Shown piece after piece: positions 1 through 7,434 of a DNA stretch of 40,954 nucleotides. Location: positions 1 through 40,954 of the forward strand of contig NZ_SMSJ01000050.1 of assembly GCF_004355005.1 (NCBI RefSeq), in the 5' to 3' direction. The position numbers were made by a program, and so were the translations under genes. Position 1 is the first letter of the stretch; every line of letters begins with the position of its first letter. A model generated the notes under the pieces. That model had not been told where the DNA came from, made no database searches, and saw only the letters and a program-made list of their open reading frames with translations. This DNA is from Dankookia rubra. Its GTDB lineage: Bacteria > Pseudomonadota > Alphaproteobacteria > Acetobacterales > Acetobacteraceae.

Positions 1-2
1 GC

Positions 3-908
3 TGCCAGGCGCTGGCGCGGCGCGACCCGGACGAGAGCCTGGGCGGCGCCGGGGACGCCGCGGCGCGCGGCGGCCGCCCGGCCGATTGGGCGCGGGCCTG
101 CGCCGAGGCGGCGCTGGTGCCGCCGGGCGGCGAACGCGATTTCCTCGAGCGCCGATTCGCGGTCCTGCCCGCCACGCCCGGGCTGCTGACCGGCTATTAC
201 GAGCCGGAGCTGTCCGGCCGCCTCGCCCCGGATGCCGCCCACCCGACTCCGCTGCGCGGCCCCCCGCCGGATGGCACGCCGCTGCCCGACCGGGCGGCGA
301 TCGAGGCGGGGGCGCTGGCCGGGCTCGCGCCGCACCTCGCCTATGCCGATCCGGTCGAGGCCTTCTTCCTGCAGATCCAGGGCTCCGGCCGGGTGCTGCT
401 GCCGGATGGCGGGCTGCTGCGGCTGCTCTATGCCGGCAAGAACGGGCACCCCTACGTCCCCATCGGCCGCCGGCTGATCGAGCGCGGCGCGGTGGCGCGG
501 GAGGCGATGTCGATGCAGGCGATCCGCGCCTGGCTGGCCGCGGCGCCGCCGGAGGAGGCCGCGGCGCTGCTGCGGGAGAACCCGAGCTACGTCTTCTTCC
601 ACCGGGACGAGGCGCTGCGGCCGGACCAGGGGCCGCCCGGGACGCTCGGCGCGCCGCTGACGCCGGGGCGGTCGCTGGCGGTGGATGCGGCGCAGGTGCC
701 GCTGGGCGCACCCATCTGGCTGGTGACGCGGGACCCGCTGGACGGCAGGCCGATCCGGCGGCTGGTGCAGGCCCAGGACACCGGCGGGGCGATCCGCGGG
801 CCGGGCCGCGGCGACCTGTTCTGGGGCTGGGACGCGGACGCCGCGACGCGGGCAGGGCCGATGCGGGAGGCGGCGGCGATGTGGGTGCTGGTGCCGCGGG
901 CGGAGTAA
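3..908 (+). CDS. mltA: Membrane-bound lytic murein transglycosylase A, 5'-truncated
   Basis: This is the C-terminal part of an MltA-type lytic transglycosylase, which cleaves the MurNAc-GlcNAc bond of peptidoglycan with formation of 1,6-anhydro-MurNAc in the periplasm. The frame is open from base 3 with no stop, so the start and signal peptide lie left of the window. Visible family landmarks in order are LLTGYYEPELSG, QGSGRVLLPDGG followed by AGKNGHPYVPIGR, NPSYVFF, and the C-terminal 3D domain with LAVDAAQVPLGAPIWL and VQAQDTGGAIRGPGRGDLFWG. The conserved Asp of QDTGGAI is the expected catalytic acid of the 3D fold. The protein ends shortly after the 3D domain, as is usual. Its TAA stop overlaps the first bases of a dispersed repeat (907-1042). 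The assignment is firm; only the N-terminus is unknown. Confidence 0.93.
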   Translation, partial: CQALARRDPDESLGGAGDAAARGGRPADWARACAEAALVPPGGERDFLERRFAVLPATPGLLTGYYEPELSGRLAPDAAHPTPLRGPPPDGTPLPDRAAIEAGALAGLAPHLAYADPVEAFFLQIQGSGRVLLPDGGLLRLLYAGKNGHPYVPIGRRLIERGAVAREAMSMQAIRAWLAAAPPEEAAALLRENPSYVFFHRDEALRPDQGPPGTLGAPLTPGRSLAVDAAQVPLGAPIWLVTRDPLDGRPIRRLVQAQDTGGAIRGPGRGDLFWGWDADAATRAGPMREAAAMWVLVPRAE

Positions 909-1042
909 GGCCGGGGAGGAAAACAGGTATTCCCGCCCCGGACCCCACCCTTCCCTTCTGGGAGTCGGCGCTCGCCACGCGGAGGGTGCCTGTGCGCAGA
1001 AATAGATGAGGGGTCCGGGGAGAATACCGGTCCCACGGCCTT
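907..1042 (+). repeat. 136-bp MITE-like dispersed repeat, copy A
   Basis: The element is bounded by AAGGCC at 907 and GGCCTT ending at 1042. The two ends are imperfect inverted repeats of about 35-40 bp, each with a GGTAT core and a CCCCGGACCCC inner part. Read on the plus strand, its first 51 bases match the reverse complement of the right end of the copy at 24061-24196 at 45 positions. Both copies are exactly 136 bp. It contains no convincing gene and fills the mltA-lutA gap. Its last two bases contribute to a possible -35 box of the following gene. Confidence 0.8.
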
Positions 1043-1070
1043 CCTTCCGCCACCCCCCCGCACCTAGATT
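1041..1070 (+). promoter_or_regulatory. Putative promoter of the Fe-S protein / dioxygenase pair, leaderless
   Basis: A TTCCTT (1041-1046) and TAGATT (1065-1070) pair is spaced by 18 bases. The -10-like box ends 5 bases before the ATG at 1076, and no Shine-Dalgarno sequence precedes that ATG, which fits a leaderless transcript. The -35 box sits on the right edge of repeat copy A. This is inferred from spacing and from the same layout at two other genes in the window. Confidence 0.4.
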
Positions 1071-1075
1071 GCCCC

Positions 1076-1843
1076 ATGCTCCAGACCCGGCCGCGCGTCG
1101 CGCTCTTCGTCACCTGCCTCGTCGACCTCTACCGGCCGAATGTGGGTTTCTCGGCCATCAAGCTGCTGGAGGATGCCGGCTGCCTGGTCGAGGTGCCGGA
1201 CGCCCAGACCTGCTGCGGCCAGCCCGCCTACAACACCGGCGACCGCGCCACCGCGAAGGACCTCGCCCGCGCCGTGGTCGATGCCTTCCTGCCCTACGAC
1301 TATACCGTGGTGCCGTCGGGGTCCTGCGGCGGGCAGATCTCGCACCACTATCCCGGCCTCTTCGACGACGACCCGCACTACCGCGGCAGGTCGGAGGCGC
1401 TGGCCGCCAAGACCTTCGAGCTGGTGTCGTTCCTCACCGACGTGCTCGGGGTCGAGAGCGTCAAGGCCGCCTTCGACGGCGTCGTCACCTACCACGACAG
1501 CTGCTCCGGCCTGCGCGAGCTCGGCGTCAAGGCGCAGCCGCGCAAGCTCCTGGCCGGGATGCCGGGCGTGACCCTGAAGGAGATGCCGGATGCCGAGATC
1601 TGCTGCGGCTTCGGCGGCACCTTCTGCGTGAAGTACCCGGACATCTCGACCCGGATGGTGACCGACAAGACCAAGTCCATCGCCTCGACCGGCGCCGACA
1701 CGCTGCTGGCCGGCGACATGGGCTGCCTGCTGAACATGGCCGGGCGGCTGAAGCGGGAGGGCACGCCGGTGAAGGTGCGCCACGTCGCGGAAGTCCTCGC
1801 CGGCCGCACCCGGGAGGCGCCGGCGATCGGCGAGGCGGAATGA
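1076..1843 (+). CDS. LutA/YkgE-like (Fe-S)-binding protein with two CCG domains
   Basis: The 255-residue protein has the two CCG (cysteine-rich) domains of the LutA/YkgE family, which is also the C-terminal module of GlpC, GlcF and heterodisulfide reductase HdrB. Domain 1 has C14, C46-C47 in TCCGQPAYNTG, and C84 in GSCGG. Domain 2 has C143 in YHDSC, C176-C177 in CCGFGGTFCVKYP, and C217. These residues normally bind an iron-sulfur cluster and serve electron transfer from lactate or related 2-hydroxy acids. LutA usually works with LutB and LutC, but neither is nearby; the partner here overlaps by four bases and is a dioxygenase. The start ATG has no Shine-Dalgarno sequence but sits just after a -10-like box. 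The family call is firm; the substrate is unknown. Confidence 0.9.
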   Translation: MLQTRPRVALFVTCLVDLYRPNVGFSAIKLLEDAGCLVEVPDAQTCCGQPAYNTGDRATAKDLARAVVDAFLPYDYTVVPSGSCGGQISHHYPGLFDDDPHYRGRSEALAAKTFELVSFLTDVLGVESVKAAFDGVVTYHDSCSGLRELGVKAQPRKLLAGMPGVTLKEMPDAEICCGFGGTFCVKYPDISTRMVTDKTKSIASTGADTLLAGDMGCLLNMAGRLKREGTPVKVRHVAEVLAGRTREAPAIGEAE

Positions 1844-2577
1844 GCGCAGCCCTTTCCCTGCCCGCCGGCGACCCGCTGCTGCAGGCGATCACCGAGCACG
1901 GCTACGCCCTGGTGCCGGGCGCCGCGATGACGGCGCGGCTGGCCCTGCCGGCCGCCGCGCTCGACGACTTCGCCGCGAGCTGGGAGCGGCTCGAGACCGA
2001 CGGCTTCATGGCCGATGGCGGCCGCTACCGGCGGCGGCGGATCGCCAATTTCGCCGCCCGCGCCGGCCGGCCCGGCCATCTCCGCGGCCCGCACCGGCCG
2101 CATTTCCAGGCGGTGGTCCACAACACGCTGAATGGCGGCGTCGAACGCTGGTTCGGCCCGATGGAGGATGCGGTCGCCGCCGGCGCGCCCTTGCAGAGGC
2201 TGCTCGACCTCGGCCGTGCCGTCGCCGATGCGCGCAGCCCGGGGACCGACTGGTTCGTCGAGGTGCACCAGTTCCGCATCGAGGCCGTGGCCGGCGCCCC
2301 CGGCTTCCCGACGCCCGAGGGCGCCCACCACGACGGCGTCGACTACGTGCTGATCGGCATGATCGCCCGCACCAACCTGGCGGGCGGCGAGACGCTGATC
2401 ACCGACGACGCCGGCGGCGAGCTCGCCCGCTTCACCCTGCTCGACCGGCTCGATGCCGCCTTCATCGAGGATGCGCGGGTGATGCACGGGGTGACGCCGG
2501 TGGCGCCGCTGGATCCGGCGCTGCCCTCCTGCCGCGACGTGCTGGTCATCACCTGGAAGCGCGGGCTGCCGGGCTGA
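1840..2577 (+). CDS. 2-oxoglutarate/Fe(II)-dependent dioxygenase, PF10014 type
   Basis: The 245-residue protein starts at the ATG of an ATGA overlap with the preceding Fe-S protein, so the two are translationally coupled. It carries a cupin-type iron site with H163-x-D165 in GAHHDGVDYVLIGMIAR and a distal histidine H216 in VMHGVTPV, followed by DVLVITWKR. This arrangement is that of the 2OG-Fe dioxygenase family that includes bacterial L-isoleucine 4-hydroxylase (IDO). Such enzymes hydroxylate free amino acids or related small molecules. No signal peptide is seen, so it should be cytoplasmic. The coupling to a LutA-like protein is unusual and gives no obvious pathway. The family is likely right, the substrate unknown. 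Confidence 0.8.
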   Translation: MSAALSLPAGDPLLQAITEHGYALVPGAAMTARLALPAAALDDFAASWERLETDGFMADGGRYRRRRIANFAARAGRPGHLRGPHRPHFQAVVHNTLNGGVERWFGPMEDAVAAGAPLQRLLDLGRAVADARSPGTDWFVEVHQFRIEAVAGAPGFPTPEGAHHDGVDYVLIGMIARTNLAGGETLITDDAGGELARFTLLDRLDAAFIEDARVMHGVTPVAPLDPALPSCRDVLVITWKRGLPG

Positions 2578-2599
2578 GGCTTTCCGCCCCCGCATCAAG

Positions 2600-2645
2600 C
2601 AGAAATGTTCTTTTAGCTTTTCAAACCGTACTTAAGTTTCCGTGG
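2600..2645 (+). promoter_or_regulatory. AT-rich promoter-like island upstream of the SGNH protein gene
   Basis: About 45 bases here are far richer in A and T than the rest of the window, including TTCTTTTAGCTTTTC and CCGTACTTAAGTTTCC. A TGTTCT (2606-2611) and TACTTA (2629-2634) pair has a 17-base spacing. It lies 40-80 bases before the ATG at 2686. The exact promoter is uncertain, but the composition suggests a strong or foreign regulatory region. Confidence 0.35.
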
Positions 2646-2685
2646 TGAACCCAGCCCGGCAGCGGGCGCAGCACGGAAGGCCGGC

Positions 2686-3696
2686 ATGGCGACGGACATC
2701 AACCTACTCATCCGCGGGCAGAGCAATGCCTTGCTCTTCACCGCCTTCGGCGCCGCCGCCAGCCTCGAGCAGCAGCTCGAAGCCAGGGTTCCGGGGACCG
2801 ACATCCACCTGCTGGCGGAATACGACACCGACACCAGCACCATGTATTCGGCGACCGGCTTCCTCGACTGGCCGCGCGACGGGGAGCAGCAGGGCCTGCT
2901 CACCTTCATCGGCAACCAGTCGGCCGATATCCGCGACAATCCCACCATCACCCTCTGGATGCACAACGAGTACGACGGCAATACGCCGGACGTGACGACC
3001 GACCGGTGGGTCGCCGCGGTGCAGGCGGATGCGGCGCTGGTGCGGGACGCGCTCGGCCAGGGCGCGGCGACCACGCCCTACGAGTTCACCTATGTCGATT
3101 ATCCCTTCACCGCCTCCGGCAGCCCGGAGGCGATCCAGGCGGGGATGGCGCGGCTCTCGGCCGATCCGGGCTTCAATGCCCGCTTCGACCCCGGCGCGCT
3201 GCAGGGCCTGGCGATGGACGGGCCCGGCTACCCGCCCAACGGGCATATCGGCTACTGGGACAGCTACGCGGTCGCCGGGCGCCTGGCGGACATCATGGCG
3301 GGCACGGTCGCGACGCTGGCCGGCGGGGCGGGCGTCGCCGGCCCGGGCGATTCCGGCCCGGGCAACACGGGGGGCGGCGACCCGGCCGGGGGCGGCCGGG
3401 TCTGGGATTTCAACGCCGTCGCCGACAGCCCGAAATACGCGCCCGTCACGCTGGACTGGCAGGCCGGCGACCGGATCGACCTTTCGGACGTCGCCCTGGT
3501 CGGCGCGGAGCGTCCCGCCGCACTGCACTGGGCGGGGATCGACCCCGATGGCCCGGTGAAGGCCTGGGGCATCTGGGAATGGGGCGACGGCTCCGGCACG
3601 CTGCGCGTCGACGTCGACGGCGACAGCAGCGCCGACATGTCGATCACCCTGCGCGGCGCGCCGCTGCTGGCGGCGGGCGACTTCATCCTCGGCTGA
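2686..3696 (+). CDS. SGNH-hydrolase-like esterase with a serralysin-type (M10) C-terminal secretion domain
   Basis: The 336-residue protein has two modules. Residues 1-210 resemble an SGNH/sialate O-acetylesterase-like hydrolase: LIRGQSNALLF with S13 as probable nucleophile, WMHNEYDGN (91-99) where family members have W-x-Q-G-E, and a C-terminal block NGHIGYWDSYAVAGRLAD with H187. A Gly/Pro-rich linker (211-238) follows. Residues 239-336 match the peptidase M10 C-terminal domain pattern (GDRIDLSDV ... RVDVDGDSSADMSITL ... LLAAGDFILG), which normally carries the uncleaved type I secretion signal. There is no N-terminal signal peptide, which fits type I export. No GGxGxDxxx RTX repeats are visible. 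A GGAAGG ribosome site lies 5 bases before the ATG. No ABC/HlyD/TolC genes are nearby. The catalytic role is inferred. Confidence 0.75.
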   Translation: MATDINLLIRGQSNALLFTAFGAAASLEQQLEARVPGTDIHLLAEYDTDTSTMYSATGFLDWPRDGEQQGLLTFIGNQSADIRDNPTITLWMHNEYDGNTPDVTTDRWVAAVQADAALVRDALGQGAATTPYEFTYVDYPFTASGSPEAIQAGMARLSADPGFNARFDPGALQGLAMDGPGYPPNGHIGYWDSYAVAGRLADIMAGTVATLAGGAGVAGPGDSGPGNTGGGDPAGGGRVWDFNAVADSPKYAPVTLDWQAGDRIDLSDVALVGAERPAALHWAGIDPDGPVKAWGIWEWGDGSGTLRVDVDGDSSADMSITLRGAPLLAAGDFILG

Positions 3697-3717
3697 CCCA
3701 AAGCGAAGGGGCGGCCG

Positions 3718-3744
3718 GGCCGGGGGGAGGTTTCCCTCCCGGCC
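3718..3744 (+). terminator. Possible hairpin terminator after the SGNH protein gene
   Basis: GGAGG (3726-3730) pairs with CCTCC (3735-3739) across a short TTTC loop, and outer GGCC (3718-3721) pairs with GGCC (3741-3744) with a purine bulge. It begins 21 bases after the stop codon. No U tract follows, so its terminator function is uncertain. Confidence 0.35.
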
Positions 3745-3793
3745 GACCTGCCGCAGGCTGGGCGGGATCAGCAGGCGAAGGACCCGCCCCCCG

Positions 3794-5197
3794 ATGCAGC
3801 ACCTCCCCCCCGAGACCTGGCGCTGGGACGCCGCCGACATCGCCCGCGCCATCCGGCTCGGCGCCCTTTCGGCGCGCGAGGCGACGGAGGCCGCGCTGGC
3901 CCGCATGGCAGCGGTGAACCCGGCGATCAACGCGGTGGTGGACCCGCTGCCGGAGCTTGCCCTCGAGGCCGCGGATGCGGCGGACGCGGCGCGGGCCCGC
4001 GGCGACGCGCTCGGCCCGCTGCACGGCGTGCCGGTCACGGTGAAGGTGAATGCCGACATGGCCGGCCGCGCCACCACCAACGGCGTGGTCGCCTTCAAGG
4101 ACGCGATCGCGCCCGAGGACAGCGCCGTGGTCGGCAACCTGCGCCGCGCCGGCGCCGTCATCCTCGGCCGGACCAATACCCCGGCCTTTTCCTGGCGCTG
4201 GTTCACCGACAACGACCTGCACGGCAAGACCCTGAACCCCTGGAATGCCGGGCATACCCCGGGCGGCTCCTCGGGCGGCGCCGCCGCGGCCGTGGCGGCC
4301 GGGATCGGCGCCGTCGCGCATGGCAACGACATCGGCGGGTCGGTCCGCTACCCCGCCTATGCCTGCGGGGTGGCGGGGCTGCGGCCATCGCTCGGCCGCA
4401 TCCCGGCCTTCAATCCGGGGGCCAGGGCGGAACGCCCGCTCTCGGCCCAGATCCTCTCGACCCAGGGGCCGCTGGCGCGGCGGGTCGGCGACCTGCGGCT
4501 GGCGCTGGCGGCGATGGCCGCGCCCGACTGGCGCGACCCCTGGCAGGCGCCGGTGCCGCTGGAAGGGCCGGCCCTGCCCGGGCCGCTCCGCGTCGCGCTC
4601 TGCCCGGACCCGATGGGGACGGGCGTGCACCCGGCGGTCGCCGCCGCGGTCGCCGCCGCCGGCCAGGCGCTGGCCCGCGCCGGCTACCTGGTGGAGGAGG
4701 CGGCGCCGCCCGGCTTCGCCGCGGTGGCCGAGGACTGGAACGCCTTCATCCATGCCGAGGCGATGGTCTTCATGCGGGAGGGCTTCGAGACGCTCGCCGA
4801 TGCCAGGGCCCGCGCGATCTTCGCCAACATGGCGGGGACGCCGGAGCCGACCCTGCCCGAATGGATGCGGCTGCTGGCGGCCAAGGCGACGCACCAGCGC
4901 GCCTGGGCCGGCTGGATGCGGGACTGGCCGCTGCTGCTGGTCCCGGTCTCGGCCGAGCCGCCCTTCGAACAGGGATTGGACGAGACCGACTTCGCCCGGG
5001 TGTTCAGGGCGCAGGGGCCCTTGTTCCCGACGGTGCATCTCGGCCTGCCGAGCGTCGCGGTGCCGACCGGCCTGGTCGATGGCCTGCCGATGGGCGTGCA
5101 GGTGGTGGCGCCGCGCTGGCGCGAGGACCTGGCCCTGGCGGCGGCGGAGGCGATCGAGGCCGCCTGCCCGATGCCGACCCCGGTCGACCCGCGCTGA
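3794..5197 (+). CDS. Amidase signature family protein
   Basis: The 467-residue enzyme has the Ser-cisSer-Lys triad of amidase signature hydrolases. K84 is in VTVKVNADM, S159 is in HTPGGSSGGAAAAVAAG, and S183 is in GNDIGGSVRYPAYACGVAGL, with spacings of 75 and 24 residues as in FAAH. Such enzymes hydrolyse carboxamides to carboxylates and ammonia in the cytoplasm. It is not GatA in context, since no gatB or gatC is adjacent. The ATG at 3794 is preceded by GAAGGA. The gene stands alone, converging with the DUF4142 gene. The middle segment has the plain family architecture without extra domains. The substrate cannot be told from the sequence. Confidence 0.9.
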   Translation: MQHLPPETWRWDAADIARAIRLGALSAREATEAALARMAAVNPAINAVVDPLPELALEAADAADAARARGDALGPLHGVPVTVKVNADMAGRATTNGVVAFKDAIAPEDSAVVGNLRRAGAVILGRTNTPAFSWRWFTDNDLHGKTLNPWNAGHTPGGSSGGAAAAVAAGIGAVAHGNDIGGSVRYPAYACGVAGLRPSLGRIPAFNPGARAERPLSAQILSTQGPLARRVGDLRLALAAMAAPDWRDPWQAPVPLEGPALPGPLRVALCPDPMGTGVHPAVAAAVAAAGQALARAGYLVEEAAPPGFAAVAEDWNAFIHAEAMVFMREGFETLADARARAIFANMAGTPEPTLPEWMRLLAAKATHQRAWAGWMRDWPLLLVPVSAEPPFEQGLDETDFARVFRAQGPLFPTVHLGLPSVAVPTGLVDGLPMGVQVVAPRWREDLALAAAEAIEAACPMPTPVDPR

Positions 5198-5208
5198 GCG
5201 CCCGCCGC

Positions 5209-5227
5209 GCCGGGGCCAGCCCCCGGC
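5209..5227. terminator. Hairpin between convergent amidase and DUF4142 genes
   Basis: GCCGGGG (5209-5215) and CCCCGGC (5221-5227) form a perfect 7-bp stem with a 5-base loop in the 43-base gap between two convergent genes. It could serve both strands. No U tract is present on either side. Confidence 0.4.
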
Positions 5228-5240
5228 ACGGCTTCGGCGG

Positions 5241-5783
5241 CTACTTCCGCGGCAGCGCCTGGGCCATGCGCAGGTGCTCCTGCAGCATCGGCACGTGGCG
5301 CGCGGCCATCGCCTTCACCTCGGGGTCGGTGCCTTCCGCGGCTTCGGTGCGGAAGAGCTGCAGGTCTTCCTGGTGGTCGGCCACCATGGCCTCGGCATAG
5401 GCGCGGTCGAAGGCCCGGCCCTGCAGCGCCGCCAGCCGGTCATAGGTCTGCTGCTGGCCGGCCCCCATGGTCTCGGGCGGCGAGGTCTGCTTGCGCCGGG
5501 CCAGCTCCGCCATGGCCTGGTTGGCCGCGCCGTGGTCCTCGATCATCCTGCGGGCGAAGCGCTTCACCGCGGGGGACCGGCCGTTGCGCTCGGCGAGCTG
5601 GGCCATCTGCACCTCGGCGATGCCGCCGCGCCCGGCCGTTGTCATGAAGCTGGCGTCGCTGGTGGAGAGGGTGGGATTGACCTGCGCGGCGGCGGCGGCG
5701 GCGACCGTGTCGGCGCCACGCTGGGTTTCCGCGCAGCCGGCCAGGCCCAGCAGCACGAAGGCGATTCCCCATCTGCGATCCAT
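5241..5783 (-). CDS. DUF4142 family lipoprotein
   Basis: The 180-residue protein begins MDRRWGIAFVLLGLAGCAET, a lipoprotein signal with lipobox LAGC and C17 as the acylated cysteine. The rest is a helical domain with the DUF4142 pattern: F-T-A-G-like FMTTAGRGGIAEVQMAQLA, FARRMIEDHGAANQAM, FDRAYAEAMVADHQEDLQLF, and a C-terminal HVPMLQEHLRMAQ. This family is found as small periplasmic or outer-membrane-anchored four-helix proteins related to ferritin-like DUF305/DUF892 folds; the function is unknown. A longer in-frame start at 5849 exists, but the ATG at 5783 directly begins the signal peptide and has GGGAAGGGAA upstream. The gene is separate from the TRAP operon that ends at 5907 in transcript order above it. 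Confidence 0.85.
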   Translation of the reverse strand: MDRRWGIAFVLLGLAGCAETQRGADTVAAAAAAQVNPTLSTSDASFMTTAGRGGIAEVQMAQLAERNGRSPAVKRFARRMIEDHGAANQAMAELARRKQTSPPETMGAGQQQTYDRLAALQGRAFDRAYAEAMVADHQEDLQLFRTEAAEGTDPEVKAMAARHVPMLQEHLRMAQALPRK

Positions 5784-5906
5784 GATGATTCCCTTCCCTT
5801 TGGCACGAGGGGGCGGCCGGCGGGACACGCCCGCCGCCCGGGATGCCAACGTGCCGAAGCGGGAACCGTTCAGGGCGGGATCGGACCGCCCTGCCGGACG
5901 ACGGCG

Positions 5907-7322
5907 CTACTTGAAGACGGGTGGCGCGTCGTCCTCCGGCAGGTCGGGCAGCGGCACCTCGATGCGGACGGTGCTCGGGTCGACGCCGGTGCCCTTGTCG
6001 ATCCAGTAGGTCACGCTCTCAGGCCAGAAGATGACGATCGCCACCAGGATCAGCTGCAGCACGACCCAGGGGATGGCGCCCCAGTAGATGTCGCTGCTGC
6101 GGACCTCCTTCGGCGCGATGCCGCGGAGGTAGAACAGCGCGAAGCCGAAGGGCGGGTGCATGAAGCTGGTCTGCATGTTCACGCAGATCAGCACGCCGAA
6201 CCAGACCAGGTCGATGCCGAGCTTGGCCGCGACCGGGGCCAGCAGCGGGATGATGATGAAGGCGATCTCGAAGAAGTCGAGGAAGAAGGCCAGCAGGAAG
6301 ATGAAGATCTGGCTGAAGATCAGGAAGCCGGTCTGCCCGCCCGGCAGCTTCGACATCAGGTGCTCGATCCAGATCGAGCCGTCGACGCCCTGGAAGACCA
6401 GGGAGAACACGGTCGCGCCGATCAGGATGAAGATGACCATGGCGGTGATGCGCATGGTGTTCTGGGTCGCCTGCCAGAGCAGGTCCCAGGAGAAGCGGTT
6501 GTTGGCGATGGCCAGCCCGACCGCGCCGACCGCGCCCATGGCGCCCGCCTCGGTCGGCGTGGCGAGGCCCATGAAGATGGTGCCGAGCACGAGGAAGATC
6601 AGCACGATGGAGGGCACCATGCCCTTGGCCACCTTCCAGTACAGCGGCCAGCCGCGCATCGTCAGCGCCTCGTCCGGCAGGGGCGGGACCTTGTGCGGGG
6701 CGAAGATGGCGACGCCGATGATGAAGGCGATGAACAGCAGGATCTGCAGGATGCTGGGGCCGATGGCGCCGGCATACATGTCGCCGACCGACTTGCCGAG
6801 CTGGTCGCCGAGCACGATCAGCACCAGCGAAGGCGGGATGACCTGGGTGATGGTGCCCGAGGCCGCGATCACGCCGGTGGCGATCCGCATGTCGTAGCCG
6901 TACTTCATCATGATCGGCAGGCTGATCATGCCCATGGCGATGACCGAGGCGGCGACCGTGCCGGTGATTGCGCCGAGCACGGCGCCGACCAGGATGACGG
7001 CATAGGCGAGCCCGCCCGGGACCTTGCCGAAGAGCTGCCCGGTGCCCTCGAGCAGGTCCTCCGCCAGGCCGCAGCGTTCCAGGATCGCGCCCATCAGGGT
7101 GAAGAAGGGGATCGACAGCAGCAGGTCGTTTTGGACGATGCCGAAGACCCTGAGCGGCAGGTTGCCGAGATAGGCGCTGGTGAAGAAGCCCAGCTCGATC
7201 GAGATGAAGCCGAAGAACAGTCCGACCGCCGAGAGGCTGAAGGCCACGGGGAAGCCGAGCAGGAGGAAGAGCACGAGGCCGCCGAACATCAGCGGCGCCA
7301 TCACGTCCATGTCGATGGTCAT
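5907..7322 (-). CDS. dctM: TRAP transporter large permease DctM
   Basis: The 471-residue protein is the large membrane subunit of a tripartite ATP-independent periplasmic transporter, which imports an organic acid using the sodium or proton gradient. It begins MTIDMDVMAPLMFGGLVLFLLLG and has about a dozen hydrophobic segments, with DctM hallmarks such as GFPVAFSLSAVG, FTLMGAILERCGLAEDLLE, and ASGTITQVIPPSLVLIVLG. A loop at residues ~250-270 is hydrophilic. It ends with a short charged tail rich in Asp and Pro. The longer frame to 7475 overlaps dctQ and is rejected. It is third in the order dctP-dctQ-dctM, separated from dctQ by 112 bases with a hairpin (7361-7401). Confidence 0.93.
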   Translation of the reverse strand: MTIDMDVMAPLMFGGLVLFLLLGFPVAFSLSAVGLFFGFISIELGFFTSAYLGNLPLRVFGIVQNDLLLSIPFFTLMGAILERCGLAEDLLEGTGQLFGKVPGGLAYAVILVGAVLGAITGTVAASVIAMGMISLPIMMKYGYDMRIATGVIAASGTITQVIPPSLVLIVLGDQLGKSVGDMYAGAIGPSILQILLFIAFIIGVAIFAPHKVPPLPDEALTMRGWPLYWKVAKGMVPSIVLIFLVLGTIFMGLATPTEAGAMGAVGAVGLAIANNRFSWDLLWQATQNTMRITAMVIFILIGATVFSLVFQGVDGSIWIEHLMSKLPGGQTGFLIFSQIFIFLLAFFLDFFEIAFIIIPLLAPVAAKLGIDLVWFGVLICVNMQTSFMHPPFGFALFYLRGIAPKEVRSSDIYWGAIPWVVLQLILVAIVIFWPESVTYWIDKGTGVDPSTVRIEVPLPDLPEDDAPPVFK

Positions 7323-7360
7323 TGGGCGGGGGCGTCCTGGCGGGCGGTGGCGGGCGAGGT

Positions 7361-7401
7361 CCGATCGGCGGCGGGCGGCGAAGCCCGGAGCCGTCGATCG
7401 G
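7361..7401 (-). repeat. Intercistronic hairpin between dctQ and dctM
   Basis: CCGATC (7361-7366) pairs with GATCGG (7396-7401), and inside it CGGGC (7372-7376) pairs with GCCCG (7383-7387). It could stabilise the upstream dctPQ message or lower dctM expression. Role inferred. Confidence 0.4.
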
Positions 7402-7434
7402 CCCGCCAAACCATGATGCGGTCGGTGGTCCTGA

